DNA from: Candidatus Electrothrix communis
GTDB taxonomy: Bacteria; Desulfobacterota; Desulfobulbia; Desulfobulbales; Desulfobulbaceae
Length of the DNA stretch: 64,000 nucleotides
Assembly: GCA_030644725.1 (NCBI GenBank)
Contig: CP130629.1
Location: forward strand, 248,001-312,000
Direction: 5' to 3'
A program made the position numbers and the translations under genes. The notes under the pieces are model-generated. The model had not been told where the DNA came from. It saw nothing but the letters and a program-made list of their open reading frames with translations, and did not search any database. Within the stretch, counting starts at the first letter, position 1. Each line of letters starts with the position of its first letter. Below are positions 42,501-51,134 of this stretch, in pieces.

Positions 42501-44240
42501 TCAGGCAGTTGCAGCTCCTCTGCCTGTCTGCCGATTGATAAGCTGCTGCTGAAGAATAGAAAGCAGGTTGTTAACAAACCAATACAGAACCAACCCGGAT
42601 GCAAAATTAACAAACATCACTGTAAAAATAATTGGCAGGAACTGCATGACCTTGGCCTGTGTCGGATCTGCCGTTGTCGGTGTCATCTTCTGCTGAAAAT
42701 ACATAGACGCGCCCATCAGGACGGTCAGCACTGGAATCCCGTGCAGCACCGGAATATCAAAGCCGATCATTAAACGATCTGGCGCAGACAAATCATTGAT
42801 CCAGAGCATGAACGGGGCATGACGGAGCTCAATGGCCGCCATAAGAACCCTATACAAGGCAAAGAAGAAAGGAACCTGGATCAGCATAGGAAGACAACCG
42901 CCCACAGGATTGACCTTGTAGGTCTTATACAAGGCCATCATCTCCTGATTCATCTTTACCGGATCTTCTTTATATTTCTCCCGAAGCTTTGTGACCTTAG
43001 GTTGCAGCTTCTGCATATTCTTCATGGACTTCATGCCTTTCTGGGTAATCGGCCAGAACGAACCCTTGATTAAGCAGGTCAGAAGAATGATGGCGATACC
43101 GTAGTTCCCCAGAACAGAATAAAAAAAGTTGAGCAGGTACAACATAGGCTTGGCCAGAATATCAAACCAGCCGAAGTTGATCGCCTCAGCAAGATCATAG
43201 CCGGTTTCCTTTAAATAGGCCAATTTTTTGGGTCCGAAAAACCCCTCATAGCGAAACTCCTTGGTTTCTCCAGGAGCCAGCTTCAGAAGACCGCCGGTCA
43301 AAACCGTACGAACCTTGTTCTCCCCGACTGCGCTGAAAGTACCGGTACTTCCTTCGCCAGGAATCAGGGCGCACATAAAATAGTTATCCACATGGGCGGC
43401 CCACCGGACAGCACCTTGCAGCATAAAAGGACCGTCTGCCAGTTTTTTTACTTTAATTTCTTCCAGCTTACCGCTTACATAGGCAGCAGGCCCGCTGAAC
43501 GACCCGGCAGCCCCGCCTGACAGGTAGCCCCCGCCCGCCGCCCCAAAGGCAAAAGGACCATTGGTCATCACCATAGCCGGGCTTATCTGTAAGGGAACAG
43601 CACCGGTATTGCTCACCATATATCTGCTGTCTACGAGATAGGTATTCGAGGTAAAGGTGAGATAGCGTTCAATCCGTATCCCGTCCGGCTGCACTGCGGT
43701 CATGGTCAGCCCACCCGTTCCTCCCTCTTTAACGTGCACCGAAGTCGCCTCTGCCTTGAAAAGCGGTAGCTCTGCCCCGGCACCGTTATCAAGGGAAAAA
43801 AGCATGGGCAGTTCTGCCGGATTCGTGCTGGTGACCATCTCCATAGCTGGCGCATCGTCCTCTTTTGCCGTCCGATATTTTTTCAAGGCAAAGCTTTTTA
43901 GACCACCACCCTGTTCAAAAAAAATCGCGGTGTAGAGAGGGGTGTCAACCGTAATCTCACGGGCATTCGGATCCACAGCCACAGGCTGTATCGCTTGAGT
44001 TTGCATTACCGCAGATTGTCCAACTTGCCCTGTTTGGCCAACCTGGGCGGAGTCCTTAGACAAAGCTTGTGGTGCAGCTGCGCCTCCGTTTTGTTGTGCC
44101 GAGGTACCGGTTGTTGCACCCCCCATCTGCTCAACCTGTCCCGGAGCCACCGGGAGAACAGGGGGTACAAAATATTTTTGATACCCAATGAGTATGGCAA
44201 ATGAAATAATTATAGCCAGAAAGGCCCGTTGCATGTCCAT
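42501..44240 (-). CDS. yidC: Membrane protein insertase YidC
   Basis: 579 residues, Gram-negative type with a large periplasmic domain after the first membrane segment (RAFLAIIISFAILIGYQKYF). The insertase core includes GNYGIAIILLTCLIKGSFWP, the hydrophilic-groove Arg region, and NPVGGCLPMLIQVPFFFALY. It inserts and folds inner-membrane proteins alone or with SecYEG. The Ala/Gln/Gly linker at residues 35-85 is low-complexity. Confidence 0.93.
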   Translation of the reverse strand: MDMQRAFLAIIISFAILIGYQKYFVPPVLPVAPGQVEQMGGATTGTSAQQNGGAAAPQALSKDSAQVGQTGQVGQSAVMQTQAIQPVAVDPNAREITVDTPLYTAIFFEQGGGLKSFALKKYRTAKEDDAPAMEMVTSTNPAELPMLFSLDNGAGAELPLFKAEATSVHVKEGGTGGLTMTAVQPDGIRIERYLTFTSNTYLVDSRYMVSNTGAVPLQISPAMVMTNGPFAFGAAGGGYLSGGAAGSFSGPAAYVSGKLEEIKVKKLADGPFMLQGAVRWAAHVDNYFMCALIPGEGSTGTFSAVGENKVRTVLTGGLLKLAPGETKEFRYEGFFGPKKLAYLKETGYDLAEAINFGWFDILAKPMLYLLNFFYSVLGNYGIAIILLTCLIKGSFWPITQKGMKSMKNMQKLQPKVTKLREKYKEDPVKMNQEMMALYKTYKVNPVGGCLPMLIQVPFFFALYRVLMAAIELRHAPFMLWINDLSAPDRLMIGFDIPVLHGIPVLTVLMGASMYFQQKMTPTTADPTQAKVMQFLPIIFTVMFVNFASGLVLYWFVNNLLSILQQQLINRQTGRGAATA

Positions 44241-44309
44241 GAAAATCTTTTCCTTGAATTGGTGGGGTCTCCGGGAGGGGAAACTTTTGAGAACGGTGCG
44301 TACAAGAAA

Positions 44310-44627
44310 CTATTTAACCGGATCATAGCCGCCAGCGGCAAAGGGATGACAACGCAGAAGACGACACAGGGAAAGCCAGCCCCCGCGCAGAGCACCGTAT
44401 CGGGCAATAGCCTCAATAGCATATTCCGAGCAGGTCGGTACATATCGGCAGCTGGGGGGGAAGAGCGGCGAGATACCATAGCGATATCCTTTAATCAGCA
44501 GAAGGAGAACCATCGCCGCAAGACCTTTCTTTTTTTTCGGTCGGATCTTGTCTGATTCTTCCAGAGAATCTTCCGGAGAATCCGATTGCCCGGAATGCTC
44601 AGAACAGTCGCTCGCTCGGTCGCACAT
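44310..44627 (-). CDS. yidD: Membrane protein insertion efficiency factor YidD
   Basis: 105 residues. [20 protein letters not shown] with the invariant Cys/Pro pattern, [20 protein letters not shown] and [13 protein letters not shown]. The first ~30 residues are a charged extension with a Lys stretch ([10 protein letters not shown]) not needed for the family. Start overlaps the rnpA stop by one base; yidC follows 69 bases later. Confidence 0.9.
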   Translation of the reverse strand: MCDRASDCSEHSGQSDSPEDSLEESDKIRPKKKKGLAAMVLLLLIKGYRYGISPLFPPSCRYVPTCSEYAIEAIARYGALRGGWLSLCRLLRCHPFAAGGYDPVK

Positions 44628-44989
44628 TACTTCACGCCTCCAGATCCGGCCAGTACAGCAACCGCATCCCGGACAGCCTGCATCCCGGTTAAAGGGAAGC
44701 CCGGACGAACAGCGATAACAATATCACTGCATCGCGGGAAGACTTCCCTGTGCAGGCGAAAAGCTTCACGAATAATCCGTTTAATCCTGTTACGCTGCAC
44801 GGCATTACCGACCTTACGCGGCACAGAGATACCTAATCGGCTCTCGGAGAAATGCTTGTCGGCTTGCTCATCGCGCAGGTACACAAGAGTAAAACCTTTT
44901 CCGTACAACCGCGCACCGTTTCGGTAAACCCTGTTGAACTCACCGGTTTTCCTGAGGCGTTCAGGGTTTCGCTGCCCGGACCGTTGCAT
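44627..44989 (-). CDS. rnpA: Ribonuclease P protein component
   Basis: 120 residues. [20 protein letters not shown] and the RNR signature [20 protein letters not shown]. It binds RNase P RNA for tRNA 5'-end maturation. Lies 14 bases after rpmH. Confidence 0.92.
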   Translation of the reverse strand: MQRSGQRNPERLRKTGEFNRVYRNGARLYGKGFTLVYLRDEQADKHFSESRLGISVPRKVGNAVQRNRIKRIIREAFRLHREVFPRCSDIVIAVRPGFPLTGMQAVRDAVAVLAGSGGVK

Positions 44990-45003
44990 ACGAATCAGGC
45001 AAC

Positions 45004-45141
45004 TTACGCTGAAAGGCGCTTCCGTCCTTTTGCCCGGCGGCGCTTAATGATAGCCTGCCCTGAAGCTGTTTTCATCCGTACTCGAAATCCGTGGGATCGT
45101 TTACGCTTCAGATTACTGGGCTGAAAAGTTCTCTTGCTCAT
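45004..45141 (-). CDS. rpmH: 50S ribosomal protein L34
   Basis: 45 residues: [20 protein letters not shown], then [20 protein letters not shown] and KRLSA. This is an almost canonical L34, identified by reading the strand directly. It starts the block rpmH-rnpA-yidD-yidC-jag-mnmE, as near the origin in many bacteria. Confidence 0.95.
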   Translation of the reverse strand: MSKRTFQPSNLKRKRSHGFRVRMKTASGQAIIKRRRAKGRKRLSA

Positions 45142-45490
45142 GGTATAATTCCTTTATCGATGGTGTTGTAAACTAGTTAAACTGGATTTTTATCAATGTT
45201 TTCTCTTTTCTTATACTCATCTGTCTGGTATTCAAGACATTACAATAAAAAAATCATAATACAGCAGAACAGATTCCGACAGTACCAACGGACAAAACAG
45301 AGATAGGTGAAAGCCAGCCATTTATTTCCAAAAAGAAGGTATTTTAATCACAGGCCCCTCTGCTGTCAAATCATTTCCCGCCGGAAGAGCAGAAGCATGC
45401 AAATTATCCGGCAAAAGCCTCCCGAAACCGGGTGCTATGCACAGCGGCTCTGACAACTGAGCTCTTAATCTCGACCCATCTCTCTTTACT
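45142..45490. other. Divergent promoter region between rpmH and trkA
   Basis: About 350 bases without a gene. In many bacteria dnaA lies here, but no dnaA and no cluster of TTATNCACA boxes is visible, so no origin is claimed. AT-rich parts at 45180-45270 are likely promoters of the rpmH block. Confidence 0.5.
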
Positions 45491-46915
45491 ATGCTGAACG
45501 CACTGAAAAAGCTAAAAAAGAACCAAAAAAAAACTAAAAATTTCCTCATTCTCGGCCTCGGGGGAATTGGTTACCATCTGGCAAAACGGCTGCTGGATGA
45601 AGATTACTCGGTCACTGCCATTGAAGCGGACCCGGATCTGGTTCGTCATGCCGATGATAATCTGGATGCCCGAATTATCAACGGAAGCGCAATGAGTATC
45701 GCCTGCTGGCAGGAAGCCGCTGCTGATCAGATGGACTACATGATCGCGGTAACCGACAACGATGCAGTCAATATGATGACGTCCATGATCGCAGATAAAT
45801 TCGGCATTGTCTGCAAAATAGCCAGAGTCCGTTCGTTAGACTTCGGCCATAAGGAGGCTGTTCTTCAGGGCGAGGATTTAAAAATTGACCTGTTTATCCA
45901 TCCCGAGGAGCTGGCGGCACAGGAACTTGCCCGCCTGATCAAACGGACCTCGGGTGATGAAATCATTGATATTGCCCTGGGCCAGATGCAAGTGCTGGCG
46001 GCCCGCATCCGTGACGACTCGCCGCTTGCCAATAAAACCCTGGTTGACATAGCAAAGGCCTATAATGAATTTCCCTTTCGAGTTGTTGCCATATCACGGG
46101 GGATCACCACCATCATCCCCGGAGGGATGCACGAGATTTTGCCCCATGACCAGGTCCTGATCATGGCAAACAAAGACGATCTTCCTCGTCTTATTGAGCT
46201 GACAGGTATTCAACAGCAGCGGAGAAACAAGATCATGATTCTCGGCGGAGGGCTGGTCGGCTGTCGACTTGCCGAATTACTTGGCAAAGATATTCATGTC
46301 CGCCTCATTGAACAGGATGAACAACGGGCCACAGAACTTTCTTCCGCGCTCCCCTATACCGAGGTCCTCCATGGAGATGGGTCGGACAAACATGCCTTGG
46401 AAGAGGCGGGTCTACCGGATATGGACACCTTTATCGCCACCACCGGCCAGAACGAGACCAATATTATGAGCTGCCTCTTGGCAAAACAGCTCATGGATAT
46501 GGAAACTGAAACCTCCCTCCGTAACCTGAAAAAGACCATCTGTATGGTTAATAATACAGACTATATGGTCCTGGCCTCCACCAGTGGTTCCGATATTGTC
46601 CTTAATAAAAAAATCCTGGCTGGCAATGAGATCCTCACCTATATCAGCCGCAGTGAACTGCTTTCCGTAATGCATATGCACGGATTTGACGCAGAGGTTG
46701 TTGATCTGATCGCAGCTTCTGGCTCTCCGATCACCCGTAAGCCTTTGGCTGCCCTGGACTCCTCCTTTACCGGCCATATCATCATCGGCTCTGTGTTTCG
46801 CGACGGTTCCTGGCATACAGCGGTGGGTTCAACCCATATTCAAGAAGGCAACCGAGCTATCGTGATCTGCAATTCTGATTATCTCAAAGAGGTTCGGAAG
46901 ATGTTTGCGGCGTAG
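45491..46915 (+). CDS. trkA: Potassium uptake regulatory protein TrkA
   Basis: 474 residues with two RCK units. First TrkA_N: FLILGLGGIGYHLAKRLLDE; second: KIMILGGGLVGCRLAELLGK; each is followed by a TrkA_C part (e.g. LVDIAKAYNEFPFRVVAISR). It binds NAD(H) and ATP and gates the Trk K+ channel. The start region is Lys-rich (KKLKKNQKKTK). A degraded copy of its 3' end appears at 48403 (see that entry). Confidence 0.9.
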   Translation: MLNALKKLKKNQKKTKNFLILGLGGIGYHLAKRLLDEDYSVTAIEADPDLVRHADDNLDARIINGSAMSIACWQEAAADQMDYMIAVTDNDAVNMMTSMIADKFGIVCKIARVRSLDFGHKEAVLQGEDLKIDLFIHPEELAAQELARLIKRTSGDEIIDIALGQMQVLAARIRDDSPLANKTLVDIAKAYNEFPFRVVAISRGITTIIPGGMHEILPHDQVLIMANKDDLPRLIELTGIQQQRRNKIMILGGGLVGCRLAELLGKDIHVRLIEQDEQRATELSSALPYTEVLHGDGSDKHALEEAGLPDMDTFIATTGQNETNIMSCLLAKQLMDMETETSLRNLKKTICMVNNTDYMVLASTSGSDIVLNKKILAGNEILTYISRSELLSVMHMHGFDAEVVDLIAASGSPITRKPLAALDSSFTGHIIIGSVFRDGSWHTAVGSTHIQEGNRAIVICNSDYLKEVRKMFAA

Positions 46916-47120
46916 TGTTTCTCCTTCACAGCGCACGCCGTTTCCGTCCTGCAACACCTGCATATGCACTTTTTCCACCCTAAAACATTACATTTTTGTT
47001 TACTTTTCAATTTCATTATGTTTATTATTGGTGGATTAAAATCGGTGTTAAGTTAGATATCTCCCGATCTTTCCTTTCAGATGCTCCTGCACCGCTCCTG
47101 CTGTTAAACCAGAGAAAAAA

Positions 47121-48404
47121 ATGGGTCAGATAAAAATGAATAACTGTAAAAAAATGTTATGCGTTGCCGGCATGCTGATTTTCGGAATAATCGGGCTTGG
47201 ACATGCCGAATCTATCAAAATAGGTCTTAATTATCCACAAACCGGACCCTATTCGGTTCAGGGGAAAGCCCAGTTTGATGCAGCTCACATGGCTCTTGAA
47301 GAAATCAATGAGCAAGGGGGGATTCTTGGTCGTACTGTTGAACTCGTCACCAGGGATACACAATCCAAGCCTGATGTATCCACCAAAAATGTGCTGGAGC
47401 TCATCGATAAAGAAAATTGCGAGATGATTTTTGGCGGTTCTTCAAGCGCGGTGGCCATAGCCGGTGGCAAGGCAGCCAAATCAAGAGGCAAATTGTATTT
47501 CGGCACGTTGACCTATTCCAACAGCACCACCGGTACGGAAGGTCATAAGTACATGTTCAGGGAATGTTATAATGCCTATATGGGCGCCAAAGCGCTTGGC
47601 AATTATTTAATAGAAATGAAACTGCAGGGAATAAAATATTTTTATATTACAGCGGATTACACCTGGGGCAAAACAACCGAGGAATCCATTCGAACCTTTA
47701 GCCTGACAACCGATACAAGAAGGCATCGACGTCATTATGTACCTTTTCCCGGAGCCACCTATAAAGATATTTCCACTGCTCTGACATGGGCGAAAGCTGT
47801 GAAACCGGCCGTCCTTGTCCTTGTCTTATTCGGTAACGACATGTCACGTGCGCTGACCATGCTGCAGGAACTCGACATGAAAGATCAATTTCAACTCATC
47901 GTTGTTCCCAATCTTACACTGGGCATGGCCAAGGAAGCTGGTGCAGAAGCAATGGAGGGAGTTCTCGGTGCCCTCCCGTGGGCCTGGAATGTGCCTTATA
48001 AATACGACTATCCGCAAGGTAAAAAATTTGTTGAAAAGTTTTCCTCAATATACAATTCTTATCCGTCCACATCTGCCGCCTCCGCATACACTATATTATA
48101 TCAGTATAAAGAGGCCGTTGAGCGGGCAGGAACCTTTGACAGCAAAAAAATCATAGCGGCCCTTGAAGGGCATACTTTTGTCTCATTGAAAGATGAGCAG
48201 CAGTGGCGGGCATTTGACCATCAGGCCTTGCAAACAGTCTACACTGTCCGTGGAAAACCGGCTGATGAGGTAGGCCAAGATAAATTCAAACAGGATTATT
48301 TTGAAATTCTCTATAAGATGGATGGAAAAGAAGCAGCACGGACGCATGAGCAATGGTTGAAAATCCGAAAAGATGCGGATCTCCCCCCGGAGCTTGAATT
48401 TTAA
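47121..48404 (+). CDS. ABC transporter periplasmic binding protein, branched-chain amino acid/urea type
   Basis: 427 residues (or 422 from ATG 47136). Signal peptide CCKKMLCVAG-like start, MLIFGIIGLGHAES, then IKIGLNYPQTGPYSVQGKAQ, ALEEINEQGGILGRTVELVT and NVLELIDKENCEMIFGGSSS: the Peripla_BP_6 type-I fold. It would bind amino acids, amides or related solutes. No permease or ATPase gene is adjacent, so it is an orphan receptor or pairs with a distant transporter. Confidence 0.82.
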   Translation: MGQIKMNNCKKMLCVAGMLIFGIIGLGHAESIKIGLNYPQTGPYSVQGKAQFDAAHMALEEINEQGGILGRTVELVTRDTQSKPDVSTKNVLELIDKENCEMIFGGSSSAVAIAGGKAAKSRGKLYFGTLTYSNSTTGTEGHKYMFRECYNAYMGAKALGNYLIEMKLQGIKYFYITADYTWGKTTEESIRTFSLTTDTRRHRRHYVPFPGATYKDISTALTWAKAVKPAVLVLVLFGNDMSRALTMLQELDMKDQFQLIVVPNLTLGMAKEAGAEAMEGVLGALPWAWNVPYKYDYPQGKKFVEKFSSIYNSYPSTSAASAYTILYQYKEAVERAGTFDSKKIIAALEGHTFVSLKDEQQWRAFDHQALQTVYTVRGKPADEVGQDKFKQDYFEILYKMDGKEAARTHEQWLKIRKDADLPPELEF

Positions 48405-48437
48405 TTCCGATTATCTCAAGAAGTACGCAAGAGGTTT
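48403..48437 (+). pseudogene. Remnant copy of the trkA 3' end
   Basis: The 35 bases beginning AATTCCGATTATCTCA match the trkA end at 46871-46906 (AATTCTGATTATCTCA) at about 30 positions with one gap. In one frame they give QEVRKRF like trkA KEVRKMF. It starts in the stop codon of the binding-protein gene. So the binding-protein gene lies between the real trkA end and a copy of it. Confidence 0.55.
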
Positions 48438-48480
48438 AGGGAGGAGCTGGTCGTAACAGGGAGACAGCCAAAACTATCTG

Positions 48481-50562
48481 CTACTCCTTATACCCTTGAG
48501 CAACCCGGAATCCCACCCGAATAATCCGTAGGCCCGGTGAAAGGCGAAACCGGAAGGAAGAGCAGATAAATCGTTCGCCACTGTCCCAGGAACCGCCTCG
48601 CAAAACCCTGCCCACCCCCCCCTGTTCGGCACCGGAAGGGTTATTCATCGGCAATTCCGTGTAATAATCTTTTTTATAGCTGTCAGCGCACCATTCCCAA
48701 ACATTGCCGTACAGGTCATATAAGCCCCAGGAATTGGCCTTTCTCTGCCCAACCGGATGGGTTGTGTTGCCAGCATTCTCAGTATACCAGGCATATTCAT
48801 GGAGAAAACGGACATCATTCCCGAAAAAAAAGACGGTGTCAGTACTCGCCCGACAACCATATTCCCACTCGGCCTCTGTGGGAAGGCGGTAGGGTCGACC
48901 GGTGACCATGCTCAACCAATCACAGTAATTATTGGCATCCTGCCAGCTGACATCCACCACTGGTCGTCGCCTTCTGCCCCACCCGTTATCTGATGGTTTA
49001 CGCGTGCCTGTGGCTACACAGTAGAGATCGTATTCCTCAAAGGTGATTGGATAGCGGCTCAAGGCGAAATTATCCAGCTCCACCTCATGCACGGGTCGGG
49101 CATCAGCGGAACCGCCCCCCTGAATATCGCCCATCTTGAAACGCCCGCCAGGCAACATGATCATTTCTGGACCTCTCACAACCCTGTTCCGTACCCGCCC
49201 CAGCCGATCCTGCCAGGAAAACATGGTTCTATAGGTCTCAGCGTAGCGAAAGGGATTGAATTCAGCAAGATTCAGACGGCTCACATAATCCGTGATTCCG
49301 TGGACCAAATCAAGAAAACGGACCATCTGATCCGTGGCACGCAACGGGGCTGAAAAAGGCCTGTTGTCATAGACCAAGGCATGGACAAGGAGAAATTCCC
49401 GATAGGTGATATGGGTGAAACGATAAGTATGTTCTGTGGTTACGCGCAAAAGGGCCGGATCATGACAACAATGAGCAAACCGACAAATCTCGGCTTTTTC
49501 GCAGAACAGTTCCTGCAATGCCCTCTCCCCGATCTCCCTTACCCCCTGCTCCTCCATCCAACGGGCAAGCCGAACATAGGCATTAAAGAGCCCTAACCGC
49601 TTAGGCGGGCATCGACACCCGTTTTCTTCCAAAACGTCTGCCTGCTGCTCCAACCAATGCTGTATCAGGGCTTCATAGATCCTATAAGCGTCCCGGATTC
49701 GATGCCCCTCAATTTCAATCAGGCTATTAATATGATGGAGAATAAGAGGACGCCCTCCCAGTTCTCCTAATCTGGCCAGGAGCTGGGCAGCCTTCTTTCT
49801 TTGTCGATCCACCCCGAAACGCTGGAACCCTATATAATTCTCCGTATTGAGGGCAAGTCGCTTGTGCAGGACCTCCCGTACTTGATGAGCAGCAAAAGGA
49901 GCCATATAGAGAATCGGGCAATTATAACCGGACAGGGCTCTGATTCGCAGCCGTCCTGTGCTGTCAGGTATCAATGCAGGGAAGAAATGACTGCGACAGG
50001 ATATAACCATCCGGCAAAACGGCTCCCCGGCCCGCAGCAGCGGAAAAAGCCGTTCAAGGGGACGATTCCGAGCCTGTTTATCCTCGTTCAGGGCATCAAT
50101 AAGCAAGATTGTTTTTGCCTTATTATCCACTGCCGCTATCTGATCCAAGGTATGCTCATCCAGCTTGAGCAGCAGGCAATGGTAGCCCTTGGGCCAGAAT
50201 TCGGCCAGACTCATCAGTTTGAGTATAAGGAGAAGCGAACTTTTGCCTGAGCCCGGCTCTCCGAGGAGGATTAACTGATGGCTGCCGTCCCGATTGTTGG
50301 GGACCCCGCCGGTGAAAAACTTGTTCAACAAGGAAAAGGCAGGTTGACAGGGGTCCAAAGAGAGCACGCCGTTGCGGCGAGAGAGCGGTCGATAGGCCTG
50401 AAGACTGGGCTCAACATAGAATCGGGTCAGTTCCAAAGGATCGACGAAATCATCCCCTAGTCGGTCCAGCTCCTGTGCCCTTTCATCCGTGAACTGTTTG
50501 AGCTGCCTGTACAGCTGTTTCATCCACTCGATATTGACAAAGGATAATGACTCCAGCCCCAT
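48481..50562 (-). CDS. NACHT-type NTPase with C-terminal FGE (SUMF1) domain, paralog 1
   Basis: 693 residues. N-terminal helical part, then NACHT: Walker A LLGEPGSGKSSLL, Walker B TILLIDALNEDKQ and MVISCRSHFFPAL. A helical region leads to the FGE-sulfatase domain (residues ~465-690): [73 protein letters not shown] and VGFRVAQ. The FGE fold here is probably a ligand-binding C-lectin-like module rather than an enzyme. Such proteins are proposed signalling or defence sensors. The 31-residue stretch GGSW...GFR (48505-48597) differs strongly from paralog 2 at exactly the surface positions. Confidence 0.85.
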   Translation of the reverse strand: MGLESLSFVNIEWMKQLYRQLKQFTDERAQELDRLGDDFVDPLELTRFYVEPSLQAYRPLSRRNGVLSLDPCQPAFSLLNKFFTGGVPNNRDGSHQLILLGEPGSGKSSLLLILKLMSLAEFWPKGYHCLLLKLDEHTLDQIAAVDNKAKTILLIDALNEDKQARNRPLERLFPLLRAGEPFCRMVISCRSHFFPALIPDSTGRLRIRALSGYNCPILYMAPFAAHQVREVLHKRLALNTENYIGFQRFGVDRQRKKAAQLLARLGELGGRPLILHHINSLIEIEGHRIRDAYRIYEALIQHWLEQQADVLEENGCRCPPKRLGLFNAYVRLARWMEEQGVREIGERALQELFCEKAEICRFAHCCHDPALLRVTTEHTYRFTHITYREFLLVHALVYDNRPFSAPLRATDQMVRFLDLVHGITDYVSRLNLAEFNPFRYAETYRTMFSWQDRLGRVRNRVVRGPEMIMLPGGRFKMGDIQGGGSADARPVHEVELDNFALSRYPITFEEYDLYCVATGTRKPSDNGWGRRRRPVVDVSWQDANNYCDWLSMVTGRPYRLPTEAEWEYGCRASTDTVFFFGNDVRFLHEYAWYTENAGNTTHPVGQRKANSWGLYDLYGNVWEWCADSYKKDYYTELPMNNPSGAEQGGVGRVLRGGSWDSGERFICSSFRFRLSPGLRIIRVGFRVAQGYKE

Positions 50563-50792
50563 AATTCTTTTAGCTATAGCAGATTAAACTGATTCAGAGG
50601 TAGCTGTATGCACAGACGAAATGAGCGTTGCTATTTCTGTCCAACATACGGTAAACGGCATTCTCCTCTCTTCGAAAAAATATCTTTTATTGTACTCTGA
50701 ATGGGCATTCGACTCCACAGGTTATTTCGATTTTGCTGGATGGGGGGCGGGTGACGGCGCGGGGCCGCGCCTTACGGTCTTGAGTATTTCTT

Positions 50793-51080
50793 GGGGTGTT
50801 ACCCCGAGCTGATAAATACAGCCCCATCGGGGCATGGTGGTATCGTCGTCATTTCGTAGGGGCAGACCTGCCTGTCTTCCCGGTTCGATATCCCCGGAAA
50901 TTCAGGGCGAACACAGGGGCTTGTGCCCTACGAGTTGGCCACATATCAGCAGGATACCGATGCCCTGAAGGGGCAATATATAGCAGCGAAGGGTAACACC
51001 CTGGATAAAACACCCGGCACACTCGGGGTGTTACCCCGAGCTGGTTATGTATATCCCCGTTGGGCCATGGGTGGTGGCAT
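50793..51080. repeat. Repeat-rich gap: two family-2 elements and one family-1 element
   Basis: Family 2 copies at 50793-50840 and 51023-51080 read GGTGTTACCCCGAGCTG followed by a TA-rich spacer and CCCC-GTTGGG-type hairpin. The family 1 copy at 50856-50931 begins GTAGGGGCAGACCTG and ends GGCTTGTGCCCTAC. Between them AGGGGCAATATATAGCAGCG recurs in similar form before paralog 2 (53165). No gene is seen in 50563-51134. Confidence 0.7.
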
Positions 51081-51134
51081 AACGCAACGTCGAGCTTGCT
51101 GCGGTGCTCTCAGCCTCCGGCTATTTGACCTGGC

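Noticed and set aside
45142-45490. Replication origin next to rpmH
   Set aside because: The gene block is typical of origin regions, but there is no dnaA and no cluster of DnaA boxes. The single TTATCCACA at 47231 lies inside the binding-protein coding sequence.
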